A stretch of DNA of 39,975 nt from an uncultured Pelagibacteraceae bacterium (GCA_902537555.1 CACBBR010000010.1:1-39975), one strand, 5' to 3'; counted from the first letter of the stretch, positions 15,007 to 24,616 are shown. Notes: generated by a model not told the origin, from the sequence alone. Translations and numbers: made by a program.

Positions 15007-16158
15007 ATGTCTAAAATATTCGATTTATTCATAATAGGTGGCGGTATAAACGGTGCAGGTATTGCAAGGGATGCTGCAGGTAGAGGCTTATCAGTTTGTT
15101 TAGCTGACAAAGGTGAGATTGGTGGAGCAACTTCATCCTGGTCAACGAAATTAATACATGGTGGTCTACGTTATTTAGAAAATTATGAATTCAAATTAGT
15201 TAGAGAGTCTTTGAGAGAAAGAGAAATTGTTTATAAAATTGCTAAACATATTTCAAAACCTATTCCTTTTATAATTCCTTATGCAGATAAAATTCGACCA
15301 GCCTGGTTAATTAAAATTGGTTTATTTTTGTACGATAATTTAGGTGGTAAAAGTAATATACCAAAATCAAAAACATTTGATCTTAGAAAAAAATTTTCAA
15401 ATATTCTTAAAGAAAAATACAAAACTGGTTTCCAATATTTTGACATACAAATTGACGATAAAAAATTAACGAAATTAAATACCAAAGATGCAAAAAGAAA
15501 TAACGCTAAAATACTAGAATACAACAAAGTTAAAAAAGCTGAAATTATTGGCAATGAATGGATTATTACTCTTGAAAATGGTGAAAAAGTAAAGTCAAAA
15601 ATTTTGATTAATGCATCTGGACCATGGATAAATGAAACCTTAAATAAAAATATAAAAATTAAATCTAAGAAAAAAATTAGATTGGTTAAAGGAAGTCATA
15701 TTATTACAAAAAAATTGTACAAAGAAAATGTTGCGTTCACATTTCAAAATACTGATAAAAGAATAATATTTGTAATACCTTATAAAGGGAAGTTTTCTTT
15801 AATTGGAACTACTGAAGAAGAGGTGAAATCACCTGAAAATAAAGGAATATCAAAAAAAGAAATTAGATATTTAATTAGTTCAGTAAATAATTACTTAAAA
15901 AAACAAATAACATCAAAAGACATCGTAGATACATATTCTGGGATAAGACCTCTAATTGAAGATTTTAAAACAGCCTCAAAAGTCACAAGAGATTATGTTT
16001 TTGATTTAAAAATTATAAAAAAATTACCTTTATTGAATATTTATGGAGGAAAACTTACCACCTACAGAAAATTGTCTGAAAAAGTCCTTATTGATCTTGA
16101 AAAATTTTTACCTAAAACAAAAAAAGGTCCATGGACGCACAAAAAGAAGCTTTTGTAA
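15007..16158 (+). CDS. glpD: FAD-dependent glycerol-3-phosphate dehydrogenase, lacking the C-terminal domain
   Basis: 383 residues. It oxidises glycerol-3-phosphate to dihydroxyacetone phosphate and passes electrons to quinone at the membrane. The N-terminal Rossmann motif is FIIGGGINGAGIARDAAGRG; GATSSWSTKLIHGGLRYLEN, IPYKGKFSLIGTTEEE and SGIRPLIED are diagnostic, and GGKLTTYRKLSEK closes the catalytic region. Known GlpD proteins are about 500 residues, with a helical C-terminal domain starting after the PWT motif. Here a TAA follows GPWTHKKKLL, so that domain is missing, and the 38 bases to the next gene cannot hold it. The catalytic core is intact. It is divergent from ugpB and would consume the imported glycerol phosphate. 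Confidence 0.88.
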   Translation: MSKIFDLFIIGGGINGAGIARDAAGRGLSVCLADKGEIGGATSSWSTKLIHGGLRYLENYEFKLVRESLREREIVYKIAKHISKPIPFIIPYADKIRPAWLIKIGLFLYDNLGGKSNIPKSKTFDLRKKFSNILKEKYKTGFQYFDIQIDDKKLTKLNTKDAKRNNAKILEYNKVKKAEIIGNEWIITLENGEKVKSKILINASGPWINETLNKNIKIKSKKKIRLVKGSHIITKKLYKENVAFTFQNTDKRIIFVIPYKGKFSLIGTTEEEVKSPENKGISKKEIRYLISSVNNYLKKQITSKDIVDTYSGIRPLIEDFKTASKVTRDYVFDLKIIKKLPLLNIYGGKLTTYRKLSEKVLIDLEKFLPKTKKGPWTHKKKLL

Positions 16159-16196
16159 TTTCCACTGTCTTAGAAAATGCTTTTCACTAAGTAATT

Positions 16197-16991
16197 TTAT
16201 TTAATTCTAGTTTGAATTATTTTGATAATTTTAGGTAAATCTTTAATTGTATCTATTACATAGTGAGCACCTACTTTCTCAAATTTTTTCTTGATCTTTT
16301 TTCTAAATTTAGTTTTATCTTTAAAAGAAAGTTTATTAAATTCGACTTCTGTTTTACCAAATTCATTACCTGAAAAAATAACACCCACTACCCACATCCC
16401 AGCATTTACTCCCTCTAACAATCCAGGAATAGTGTCATCAACTTTTATACAATTTGATCCCTTAGTAATATTTAATTCAGAAAAAATTTTATATATTATT
16501 TCAGCTGAGGGTCTTCCAATTCTTGTATGCGATGAACTATAAGAAATATCTGGAGTAAATCCTTGTTTTTTTAATTCTGGCAATATAGTTTTTAAAATAT
16601 CATCAGAATATCCAGTATTTGTAGCTATTTTAATTTTTTTTTTTTTTATAAATTCTATGGTTCTTTTACTGCCTGAAATAAATTTAGAATGTTTTTTAAT
16701 AATTTTTTTTAATTCTGGATTAAAAAGTTTAAATAATTTATCGATATCATTTTTACTAGGTTTTTTTTTATATTTTTTTTTCCACTGAAGATTTATTTTT
16801 TTTGTATTAATTAATTGACTTATATGTGCTCTTTTTTCAATACCCATAGGACCAATAGCTTCTTTTCTACTAATTGGTATTCCAATCTTATTAAAAATAT
16901 GAATTAGAACTTTTGATGGTGCCAAACTACCAAAATCTATTAGGGTGCCTGCTAAATCAAAAACAATTGCTTCTATTTTATTATTTTTCAT
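16197..16991 (-). CDS. phnX: Phosphonoacetaldehyde hydrolase (phosphonatase)
   Basis: 264 residues, HAD superfamily with the phosphonatase cap. FDLAGTLIDFGSLAP gives the nucleophile Asp12 and the AGT signature. PMGIEKRAHI places a Lys at position 53, the residue that forms the Schiff base with phosphonoacetaldehyde in known PhnX. TGYSDDIL, the HTRIGRPSAEIIY segment and KVDDTIPGLLEGVNAGMW complete the family pattern. The enzyme splits the C-P bond to phosphate and acetaldehyde in 2-aminoethylphosphonate use. The usual transaminase gene phnW is not in the window. The C-terminal half is very lysine-rich. It is convergent with glpD; the 47-base spacer before it is pure AT sequence. Confidence 0.85.
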   Translation of the reverse strand: MKNNKIEAIVFDLAGTLIDFGSLAPSKVLIHIFNKIGIPISRKEAIGPMGIEKRAHISQLINTKKINLQWKKKYKKKPSKNDIDKLFKLFNPELKKIIKKHSKFISGSKRTIEFIKKKKIKIATNTGYSDDILKTILPELKKQGFTPDISYSSSHTRIGRPSAEIIYKIFSELNITKGSNCIKVDDTIPGLLEGVNAGMWVVGVIFSGNEFGKTEVEFNKLSFKDKTKFRKKIKKKFEKVGAHYVIDTIKDLPKIIKIIQTRIK

Positions 16992-17038
16992 TATATTTTT
17001 TAATTATATAATTAAAGTTAAATTAAAATAATATTAAA

Positions 17039-18547
17039 TTAATTTGAATAAATTACCCTAGGTTCTAGAAATAATTCCCTTGATAAGGCTTTGAATTTTT
17101 TAGTCACTTGTTTTGAAATAATTTCCTGGTGCTGGGATGGAATTTTTAAAAATACTGAATTACCTCTTTTATAAAGTTTAAACTCTTCTAAAAAAATTGT
17201 AGATATTGATGTAAGAGAATTAGCAAATCTTAAGGCTGCACCAACTTGTTTGCAAGAATATATCTCGTTGTTATTTAAAAACGTTAAGTATTCTATCTTT
17301 GGATTGTATTTTATACTACAATATCTCCAGTAACAAGAAAGTGCCAATTGTATTCTTTCTTTATGTGAAAGTTTTAATAAAGGCGTATTTAATGTTTCTT
17401 GAAAAACCAACTCTGCTTTTTGGAATGCTCCCAAACCCCAATCCATATGACTTAGTACACAAGATAGATGAAGCAATTTTTGATTAAAATGCTCATTTCC
17501 CTCAAATATAGGTTTTATAAAATCAAAATATTTCTTATATGTAGATCCTAAATCGCCTCTTTTTTTTGAAATATGCTCTAATGATTTATTAAAAACAAAA
17601 TTACTATCTGAGTTTTTAAATAAATCTTTGGCAAGAGATCCTTCTCTAATACCGCTAATTGAGCAAATAACATTTTTTGGATTTGCTATGTTCATAATTT
17701 CTTCTAGAATTATTGAGCTATAAGGAAGATAAGGTGTTCTAGACTTTGATATGTATTCAACTGATTTCAATTTAGATTTATTAAATGAAGAAATTTTTTC
17801 TAAAAATTTTGTGAGTTTTTCATTTTCAATTGAGTATTGATGAATAATATGGACTGGATATTCATTTTGAAATAAGTGTAATTTAAACAAAGCTCTCCAC
17901 GTACCTCCCACCAAATATAAATTATTAAATTTTTTTTTAGATAACCATTTTTCATCTCTTAAGAGGTTTTTGAGATATTTAGGTAAATTTCTTTTTTTAA
18001 CAATAGGATTGTTAATTAACCTTAAAACACCAACCGGAAGTGATGTTTTATTTGTTACAACATTGTTTTCAACTCTAGCAAGCTCTAAACTTCCACCACC
18101 TAAATCAGCAACAAGTCCATCCACATTCTCAAATCCAATTTTAACTCCTTCAGCTGATGATTCGGCTTCTTCTTCACCAGTTAAAATATTTATATTTTTT
18201 TTAAATAAGTATTCTACTTCATCAATAAAGGGCTTTGCGTCTGTAGCTTCTCTTAATACAGCTGTTGCAATAATTTTAAGGTTATTAATTTTTGAAACAT
18301 TAAGAATTTCTGAAAATCTTTTTAAGACTTTTAAAGCATATATCTTGCCTGATTTGTGAAGTTTTTTTGATTTATCTAAGTTTTTACCAAGTTCACAAAC
18401 AGCTTTTTCGTTAAAAAAAGGTACTCTTGATGATGTAAAATCATCGTAAATTAACATTCTTATAGAATTTGAACCTATATCAATAATAGCTAATTTTGAT
18501 TGTCTTAATTTTAAATTTTGTTTATTTTTAATTACTTTAAGTTCCAC
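17039..18547 (-). CDS. ppx: Exopolyphosphatase (Ppx/GppA family)
   Basis: 502 residues. It releases phosphate from polyphosphate ends or hydrolyses pppGpp, using the ASKHA fold. LAIIDIGSNSIRMLIYD is the first phosphate-binding loop, ATAVLREATDAKPF and LTGEEEAESSAEGV follow, and GLVADLGGGSLELARV is the second loop. The C-terminal half from about residue 320 has the helical HD-like region seen in alphaproteobacterial Ppx. The start overlaps the ppk1 end by 11 bases, so the pair is coupled and controls polyphosphate turnover. Confidence 0.9.
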   Translation of the reverse strand: MELKVIKNKQNLKLRQSKLAIIDIGSNSIRMLIYDDFTSSRVPFFNEKAVCELGKNLDKSKKLHKSGKIYALKVLKRFSEILNVSKINNLKIIATAVLREATDAKPFIDEVEYLFKKNINILTGEEEAESSAEGVKIGFENVDGLVADLGGGSLELARVENNVVTNKTSLPVGVLRLINNPIVKKRNLPKYLKNLLRDEKWLSKKKFNNLYLVGGTWRALFKLHLFQNEYPVHIIHQYSIENEKLTKFLEKISSFNKSKLKSVEYISKSRTPYLPYSSIILEEIMNIANPKNVICSISGIREGSLAKDLFKNSDSNFVFNKSLEHISKKRGDLGSTYKKYFDFIKPIFEGNEHFNQKLLHLSCVLSHMDWGLGAFQKAELVFQETLNTPLLKLSHKERIQLALSCYWRYCSIKYNPKIEYLTFLNNNEIYSCKQVGAALRFANSLTSISTIFLEEFKLYKRGNSVFLKIPSQHQEIISKQVTKKFKALSRELFLEPRVIYSN

Positions 18548-20687
18548 CTTTAACCAACCTTAAGTTTAATTTTTTAGGTTTAATTTTTAGTTTTGCTTTT
18601 CCTCTTCCTGATAAACTTGGATTATTCATGAAATAATCATGTGCAGAAAAAGAATCTTTTCGACTATATTTAATTTTTTGATAATTTCCATCAGGATAAA
18701 GTTCCCAGCTCTGATTCGTGTCGAGATAATTGGCCATCATTATTTGGTCTAAAACCTGTTCATGCACAGTTTGATTTTCAATTGGCACGAGAAGTTCGAC
18801 TCTTCTATCAAGATTTCTTGGCATCAAATCTGCAGATGAAATATAAACTTTTGCATTTCTGTTGGGCATAAATTTTCCATTTGCAAAACAATAAATTCTT
18901 GAGTGTTCAAGAAATCTTCCAATGATACTTTTTACAATAATATTTTCCGATTTATTTTTAATACCAGGTCTTAAACAACATACACCTCTTACAAATAAAA
19001 AGACTTTTACACCGACACTAGAAGCCTCATAAAACTTATCAATTATTTGTGGATCAACTAATGAATTCATTTTAGCCCAAATCTCAGCGTGTTTCCCTTT
19101 TTTTGCATTACTTATTTCCTTATCTATATTCTGATTTAAAGTTTTTCTTAAATTTACTGGAGAAATGGAAATTTTATTTAAATTTCTTGGTTTTGAATAA
19201 CCAGTCACATAATTGTAGAATTTTTCAACATCTGTAGCCATTTTTTTATCAGAGCTAAATAGAGATAAGTCTGTGTATATTTTTGCATTTACAGGATGAT
19301 AATTGCCAGTACCCAAATGGAAATATGTTTGAATTTTACCACCCTCACGTCGATGTATTAGTGATGATTTAGCATGTGTTTTGTATTTTGCAAAACCATA
19401 AACAATTTGAACTCCAGCTTTTTCAAGACTTCTTGCCAGCTGTATATTTGCTTCTTCATCAAATCTAGCTTTGATTTCAATTAAAGCAGTAACTGTTTTA
19501 CCATTTTCGGCAGCACTAATTAATGCTTTAACAATTGGTGAATCTAAAGTAGTCCTATACAATGTTTGTTTAATAGCAATTACTTTTTTATCTATAGCCG
19601 CTTGATTTAAAAATTCAATTACAGCATCAAAAGTTTCAAATGGATGATGAACTATTAGGTCTTTTTTCTTAATTGTCTCAAAAAAATTATTATTGTATTC
19701 TTTTAATCTTTCTACGTCTCTTGGTGTAAAGTTTTTAAATTTTAATTTAGAATTTTTAATTTTACAAATTTGGTCTATATCCTGGATTCCAACTAAACCT
19801 GCTACTTCATAAATATAATTTGGATTAATTTCTAATTTATTTGTTATAAATTTTACAAGTTCTTTGTCGCTTTTTTCTAAAATTTCTAATCTAACAATAT
19901 CACCAGTTCTTCTTCGCTTTAATGCTAGTTCAAATGATCTGACTAAATCCTCAGCCTCTTCTTGAATTTCTACATCACTATCTCTTATTACTCTAAATAT
20001 CATTTTCTTTTCTAATAAATGATCTGGAAAAATTTCAGAGGCAAAGTAACCAATAACATCATCTAGAACTAAAAATTTCTTAAATGATTTTCCTCCGTCT
20101 ATTTCAATAAATCTTGATAAAGCTTTAGGAATTACAATAATTGAATTAAGAATTCTCTTTTTTTTCTTTTTCTTCAGCTTCATAACTAAAGCTCTCCCTT
20201 GATTAATAATAAATGGAAAAGGATGAGCAGGATCAATCGCTGATGGTGTAAGTAGAGGATAGATTTCTTCCTTAAATATTTCTAATAATTTCTTTTTTTC
20301 CTTTGTGTTAAGGTTTTCTGGCTTAGTTAATAAAATATTATTACTCTTCAGCTGATTTGATAGATTATTAAATATGGTATTTTGTTTATTTAATAGATTT
20401 TTTGTATCATTGATAACCATCTCCATCTGTTCTTCAGGTGTTAGTCCATCTGAACTTAGTGAGTCGACTTCTTGTTTAATCTGACTGTATAGTCCAGCAA
20501 CTCGAACCATAAAAAATTCGTCTAAATTTGAGCCTGCAATAGATAAAAATTTTACTCTCTCATAAAGAGGATTTTCAATATTTTGCGCCTCAAAAAGAAC
20601 CCTATCGTTAAATTTTAACCATGATAATTCTCTATTTATATAATTAGATTTAAGCTCTTCTTTGTCTTGTTTTTTTAATGCAGTCAT
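18537..20687 (-). CDS. ppk1: Polyphosphate kinase 1
   Basis: 716 residues from the ATG at 20685-20687 (MTALKKQDKEELK). The frame stays open 36 codons upstream, but that part overlaps the divergent sixA gene and lacks family sequence. The protein makes polyphosphate from ATP reversibly. Domains: N-terminal helical region with YINRELSWLKFNDRVL, head domain with DPAHPFPFI, then two PLD-like catalytic domains. Catalytic His is in KTHAKSSLIHR, the second His in LEHSRIYCFANG, and the metal/ATP-binding Arg in IKQTLYRT; RNLDRRVEL near the end is also diagnostic. It shares a reading overlap with ppx downstream and only 13 bases with sixA upstream. Confidence 0.93.
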   Translation of the reverse strand: MTALKKQDKEELKSNYINRELSWLKFNDRVLFEAQNIENPLYERVKFLSIAGSNLDEFFMVRVAGLYSQIKQEVDSLSSDGLTPEEQMEMVINDTKNLLNKQNTIFNNLSNQLKSNNILLTKPENLNTKEKKKLLEIFKEEIYPLLTPSAIDPAHPFPFIINQGRALVMKLKKKKKKRILNSIIVIPKALSRFIEIDGGKSFKKFLVLDDVIGYFASEIFPDHLLEKKMIFRVIRDSDVEIQEEAEDLVRSFELALKRRRTGDIVRLEILEKSDKELVKFITNKLEINPNYIYEVAGLVGIQDIDQICKIKNSKLKFKNFTPRDVERLKEYNNNFFETIKKKDLIVHHPFETFDAVIEFLNQAAIDKKVIAIKQTLYRTTLDSPIVKALISAAENGKTVTALIEIKARFDEEANIQLARSLEKAGVQIVYGFAKYKTHAKSSLIHRREGGKIQTYFHLGTGNYHPVNAKIYTDLSLFSSDKKMATDVEKFYNYVTGYSKPRNLNKISISPVNLRKTLNQNIDKEISNAKKGKHAEIWAKMNSLVDPQIIDKFYEASSVGVKVFLFVRGVCCLRPGIKNKSENIIVKSIIGRFLEHSRIYCFANGKFMPNRNAKVYISSADLMPRNLDRRVELLVPIENQTVHEQVLDQIMMANYLDTNQSWELYPDGNYQKIKYSRKDSFSAHDYFMNNPSLSGRGKAKLKIKPKKLNLRLVKGGT

Positions 20688-20700
20688 ATATTTAGAATTA

Positions 20701-21216
20701 ATGCGCGAATTATATGTCATGAGACATGCAAAATCTAGTTGGGAAGACCCAAATTTAAGTGATTTTGAAAGACCACTAAATAAAAGAGGCATCAAAAGTG
20801 CAAAAATTATAAGTGAATTTTTTGTTAAAAAAAAATATTCCTTTGATTATGTGCTTTTATCTTCATCAAAAAGAACAAAAAAAACTCTAAATTTAATACT
20901 GAAAAAAATAAATAAACCAAAAAAAATTAAAAGTTCCTCAAAGCTTTATTTAGTTAATGAAAATGAAATTATAGGGTATATAAAAAATATCCATAAAAGG
21001 TTTAAGAAAGTATTGCTAATAAATCATGAACCTGCTCTTAAAAATTTAGTTATAAAATTAACTAAAAATAAAGATAATAGTAATTTTAAACTATTAAATT
21101 ATAAATTCCCAACTTGTGCATTTGCTAAAATAGTTTTCGATACAAATGATTGGATAAATATTGAAGAGAAAGGAATTATTTCTGAATTTGTAAGGCCTAA
21201 AGATTTAGTTATCTAA
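20701..21216 (+). CDS. sixA: SixA-type histidine phosphatase
   Basis: 171 residues from the ATG at 20701, which gives MRELYVMRHAKSSWEDP; a TTG-type start 39 bases upstream would lie inside ppk1. The RHA motif (His9 phosphorylated) and HEPAL (second catalytic His) place it in the histidine phosphatase superfamily, SixA branch, which dephosphorylates phosphohistidine proteins such as HPt domains or PTS components. LSDFERPLNKRG is typical. It is divergent from ppk1 with a 13-base gap, so each promoter must lie within the other gene. Its end overlaps the convergent phoB end by 12 bases. The target is unknown; position suggests a link with phosphate signalling or polyphosphate, which remains inference. 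Confidence 0.85.
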   Translation: MRELYVMRHAKSSWEDPNLSDFERPLNKRGIKSAKIISEFFVKKKYSFDYVLLSSSKRTKKTLNLILKKINKPKKIKSSSKLYLVNENEIIGYIKNIHKRFKKVLLINHEPALKNLVIKLTKNKDNSNFKLLNYKFPTCAFAKIVFDTNDWINIEEKGIISEFVRPKDLVI

Positions 21217-21888
21217 CGAATAGCCTGCAGATCTCACTGTGCGAATTAAACTTTCTAATCCACTTACATTTAAAACTTTTCTCAATCTTCTTATGTGAAC
21301 ATCAACCGTTCTACTTTCTACATAAATATTTTCACCCCAAACATTATTTAATAATTGTTCTCTTGAATAAACTCTTTTTGGATTTTTGATAAAAAAATCT
21401 AATAATTTAAATTCTGTGGGTCCCAAAATTATTTCCTTATCATTTCTATAAACTCTTTTTGCCAATCTATCAATTTTAAGGTCTTTAAATTCCACAACAT
21501 CAGTTGATGACAAAGGTTTAGCCCTTCTTAACAAAGATTTAATTCTTGCATTTAATTCTTTTTGGCTAAATGGTTTAGTGACGTAATCATCGGCTCCAGT
21601 TTCAAATGCTTTTAATTTATCTTCCTCCTCTCCTTTTGCAGTAAGCATAATAATTGGAATATCATTATATTTTTTATCCCTTTTTAACTGTTTACATATT
21701 TCAACACCTGATAAATCTGGCAACATCCAATCTAATATGATTAAGTCTGGCATTTTTTGTTTTATTGATTTTAAAGAGTCCTCTCCATTTTCACTTGAAG
21801 AAACCTTATGACCTTCTTTTTCTAAATTATATTTTAATAGAGTTGAAATTGGCGCCTCATCTTCTGCAATAAATATGTGTGCACTCAT
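21205..21888 (-). CDS. phoB: Phosphate regulon response regulator
   Basis: 227 residues. The receiver domain (1-120) has EDEAP at the acidic pocket, phosphoacceptor Asp53 in LDWMLPDLSG, Thr in MLTAKGEE and Lys in VTKPFS. The OmpR-type winged helix (about 130-227) has ILGPTEFKLLDFF, VYSREQLLNNVWG, and VDVHIRRLRKVL with RTVRSAGYSL. When phosphorylated by PhoR it binds pairs of 11-base half-sites and activates the phosphate starvation genes. It is the last gene of the pst operon; its ATG overlaps the phoU stop by 1 base. Confidence 0.95.
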   Translation of the reverse strand: MSAHIFIAEDEAPISTLLKYNLEKEGHKVSSSENGEDSLKSIKQKMPDLIILDWMLPDLSGVEICKQLKRDKKYNDIPIIMLTAKGEEEDKLKAFETGADDYVTKPFSQKELNARIKSLLRRAKPLSSTDVVEFKDLKIDRLAKRVYRNDKEIILGPTEFKLLDFFIKNPKRVYSREQLLNNVWGENIYVESRTVDVHIRRLRKVLNVSGLESLIRTVRSAGYSLDN

Positions 21889-22589
21889 TACTTTGTTAAT
21901 ACTGAGTCGCTACCCTTAGGTCTTTCACCCTCTAAATAATCACCTGTAACTAAATAATATACTTGCTCAGCAATGTTGGTTGTATGATCTCCTATCCTTT
22001 CAATGTTTTTAGTTACAAATAAAAGATGTGAGCCATATTCAATATTTTCCATATTTGATTTAAGTAATGAGATGACTTCCTCCATACATTTATTTGTTAA
22101 ATCATCAACTTGTTCATCACTCTCCCATACTGTTCGAGCTACATCGCTTGATCTACTTAGATATGAGTCTAAAACAATTTTTAATTGTTTTTGAACCAAA
22201 ATGCAGATTCTATTCATTGCTTCAATTAAATTATTTGGCAAATGCGTATTTATAAGTTTTGTTCTTTTTGCAATATTTTTGGCAAGATCACCTATTCTTT
22301 CTAAGTCTGAAGACATCTTTAGAGCTGCAACTGTTTCTCTAAGATCAACAGCCATTGGTTGTCTTAAAGCAATTAAATTTACTACCTCATTCTCTATCAG
22401 AGACTCAAAATTATCTATAACTGCATCTGAATTTATAACATCATCAGCAAGGTTATGATCATTTGTTGATATTGCTTTCATTGCCTTACCTAAAGCGGTT
22501 TCGCAATTTGCCCCCATTTCAACTAAATCATTGTTTAATTTTTTTAATTGGTCTTCGTAAGATTTTACTGTATGTGGTTTTTCATTCAT
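21888..22589 (-). CDS. phoU: Phosphate transport system regulatory protein
   Basis: 233 residues forming two repeated three-helix bundles. Each bundle carries an E/DxxxD metal motif: SDAVIDNFE with NLIALRQPMAVDLRE in the first, ESDEQVDDLTNK and LLFVTKNIERIGDHTTNIAE in the second. PhoU links the Pst transporter to PhoR and keeps the regulon off when phosphate is plentiful. It overlaps both neighbours by single bases (pstB stop / phoU start and phoU stop / phoB start), showing one tightly coupled operon. Confidence 0.95.
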   Translation of the reverse strand: MNEKPHTVKSYEDQLKKLNNDLVEMGANCETALGKAMKAISTNDHNLADDVINSDAVIDNFESLIENEVVNLIALRQPMAVDLRETVAALKMSSDLERIGDLAKNIAKRTKLINTHLPNNLIEAMNRICILVQKQLKIVLDSYLSRSSDVARTVWESDEQVDDLTNKCMEEVISLLKSNMENIEYGSHLLFVTKNIERIGDHTTNIAEQVYYLVTGDYLEGERPKGSDSVLTK

Positions 22590-23344
22590 TATCCAAACCT
22601 TCCTGTTATGTAATCCTGCGTTTGTTGTTGAGTCGGATTCTTGAATATCTTATCAGTAGAACCTACTTCAATCAATTTACCAAGGTGAAAAAAACCAGTA
22701 TTTTGAGAGACTCTTGCAGCTTGGGACATTGAGTGAGTAACAATTATTATAGTATGTTCCTTTCTTAATTCATCAATTAGCTCCTCTATTTGAGCTGTCG
22801 CAATTGGATCAAGAGCTGAACATGGCTCATCCATGAGTATTACCTCTGGCTTAATTGATATTGTTCTTGCAATACAAAGTCTTTGTTGTTGTCCACCTGA
22901 TAAACCAGTACCTGGTTCGTGAATTCTGTCTTTTACCTCTTCCCAAAGTGCTGCTTTTCTCAAACTCTCTTCAACAATATTATCCATTTCACTTTTAGAT
23001 TGAGCTATCCCATGTATCTCAGGTCCATAAGAAATATTCTCATAAATGGTTTTTGGAAAAGGATTTGGTTTTTGAAAAATCATTCCAACTTTTTCTCTAA
23101 GCCTTACAACATCTGTATCTTTTTGATTTATGTCATAGTCATTAATTTTTACGACACCACTGACTTTACAAATATCGATCACATCATTCATTCTATTTAA
23201 ACATCTTAAGAATGTTGATTTACCACAACCAGAAGGTCCAATAAGAGCAGTTACTTTATTTGCTTCGATATCCATATTGATATCAAATAAAGCTTGTTTC
23301 GCTCCATAATAGACATCAACATTTTTTGCTTCTATTTTATTCAT
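22589..23344 (-). CDS. pstB: Phosphate ABC transporter ATP-binding protein
   Basis: 251 residues. Walker A is GPSGCGKST, the Q-loop lies in [21 protein letters not shown] (a PstB hallmark), the signature is [13 protein letters not shown], Walker B is [13 protein letters not shown], and the switch is VTHSMSQA. It energises high-affinity phosphate import through PstC/PstA. It begins 3 bases after the pstA stop. Confidence 0.95.
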   Translation of the reverse strand: MNKIEAKNVDVYYGAKQALFDINMDIEANKVTALIGPSGCGKSTFLRCLNRMNDVIDICKVSGVVKINDYDINQKDTDVVRLREKVGMIFQKPNPFPKTIYENISYGPEIHGIAQSKSEMDNIVEESLRKAALWEEVKDRIHEPGTGLSGGQQQRLCIARTISIKPEVILMDEPCSALDPIATAQIEELIDELRKEHTIIIVTHSMSQAARVSQNTGFFHLGKLIEVGSTDKIFKNPTQQQTQDYITGRFG

Positions 23345-23347
23345 ATT

Positions 23348-24616
23348 TTAGTTCCATTTCTTTTCAAATTTATGTCTAATTAATTGTGCTCCTAAATTCA
23401 TAAAAATTAGGAAAAATAATAATACCATTATGCAAGCAGACACTTTTTCTACAAATCCTCTTTCGGCACTCTCCGCCCATATATAGATTTGAACAGGCAA
23501 GCTAGCTGCTGGATCCATAGGGGTTCCTGGTATTGTGTTAACAAAAGCAACCATTCCAATTAATATTAAAGGCGCTGTTTCACCTAATGCTTGAGCTAAG
23601 CCAATTATAGTACCTGATAAAGTTCCAGGTAAAGCCAATGGCACGGTATGATGCATCGTCGTTTGCATTCTGCTAGCTCCCATTGCTAAAGCTGCTTCTC
23701 TTATACTGGGTGGAACAGCCTTCAATGATGCTCTGGCTGCTATTATAATTGTTGGAAGAGTCATTAACGAAAGGGTTATACCTCCAACTAAGGGTGTTGA
23801 TCTAGGTAAACCAAACACGGCCAATAAAACACCTAATCCTAATAATCCAAAAACAATTGAAGGAACTGCTGCTAAATTATTGATATTTACTTCTATAAAA
23901 TCTGTAAATCTATTTTTTGGTGCAAATTCTTCTAGATAAACTGCAGCTAGTAAGGCAACAGGAAAGGCAATTGACAGACAGACAAGTATGGAAAATAATG
24001 AACCCATAAATGAGCTTGCTATTCCCGCTAACTCAGCTTCTCTAGAATCAGCATTTGTAAAAAAACTGGCATTAAATTCACTTATAACTCTTCCATCTTC
24101 ATTTAATTTATCAAAGATTTTTAATTGATAATCAGATGCTCTTCTTCTATTTTCAGGTATATCTCTTGGATAATTTCCTTTAAATACTTGATCTAAGTCG
24201 TCAGAGGCTGTTAATTTTACATCAACTGTTTTTCCAAAGCTATCAGGATTGTCTAGAAGATAATATTTTAATTCTCTCTCAAAAGTAAATGCAAACATTT
24301 TTTTTAATTCCATAATTTGATCCTCACTTGCATCTGGATCGAGAGTGATAAATGTTTCTATCCCAAACTCATAAAAGTCTGCATCATTAATATCTTCGGT
24401 TGTTGGTTTTTTATCTGGATCCAAATATAATAAATCTGCATTATAATTGACTGGTATTACCAACCATGTTTTTTGAAATGCTGTGTAACCAGTAGAAAAT
24501 ATCTTTGTTAGAAATACCACTAGAAATAATAAAGCCATAAATATTGCAGCTTTACCGTAAAATTGAAATCTTTTTTCAGCTTTGTATCTTTTAATTAAAC
24601 GTTCCTCTTTATTCAT
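23348..24616 (-). CDS. pstA: Phosphate ABC transporter permease PstA
   Basis: 422 residues, longer than the roughly 300 of the enteric protein. An N-terminal helix (27-45) is followed by a periplasmic region of about 150 residues with DPDKKPTTEDIND and SDDLDQVFKGNYP, then the usual six-helix permease core. The coupling loop is IREAALAMGASRMQTTMHHTVPLALPG. The extended N-terminal region is known in alphaproteobacterial PstA proteins. Its start overlaps the end of pstC by 8 bases. Confidence 0.93.
   Translation of the reverse strand: MNKEERLIKRYKAEKRFQFYGKAAIFMALLFLVVFLTKIFSTGYTAFQKTWLVIPVNYNADLLYLDPDKKPTTEDINDADFYEFGIETFITLDPDASEDQIMELKKMFAFTFERELKYYLLDNPDSFGKTVDVKLTASDDLDQVFKGNYPRDIPENRRRASDYQLKIFDKLNEDGRVISEFNASFFTNADSREAELAGIASSFMGSLFSILVCLSIAFPVALLAAVYLEEFAPKNRFTDFIEVNINNLAAVPSIVFGLLGLGVLLAVFGLPRSTPLVGGITLSLMTLPTIIIAARASLKAVPPSIREAALAMGASRMQTTMHHTVPLALPGTLSGTIIGLAQALGETAPLILIGMVAFVNTIPGTPMDPAASLPVQIYIWAESAERGFVEKVSACIMVLLFFLIFMNLGAQLIRHKFEKKWN

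Noticed and set aside
16159..16196. Frameshifted continuation of GlpD.
   Set aside because: Only 38 bases lie before the convergent gene, none of its three frames resembles the missing domain, and the domain needs over 300 bases.
20688..20795. N-terminal extension of Ppk1 by 36 residues.
   Set aside because: It overlaps the divergent sixA start codons and shows no family sequence; the ATG at 20687 gives a normal Ppk1.
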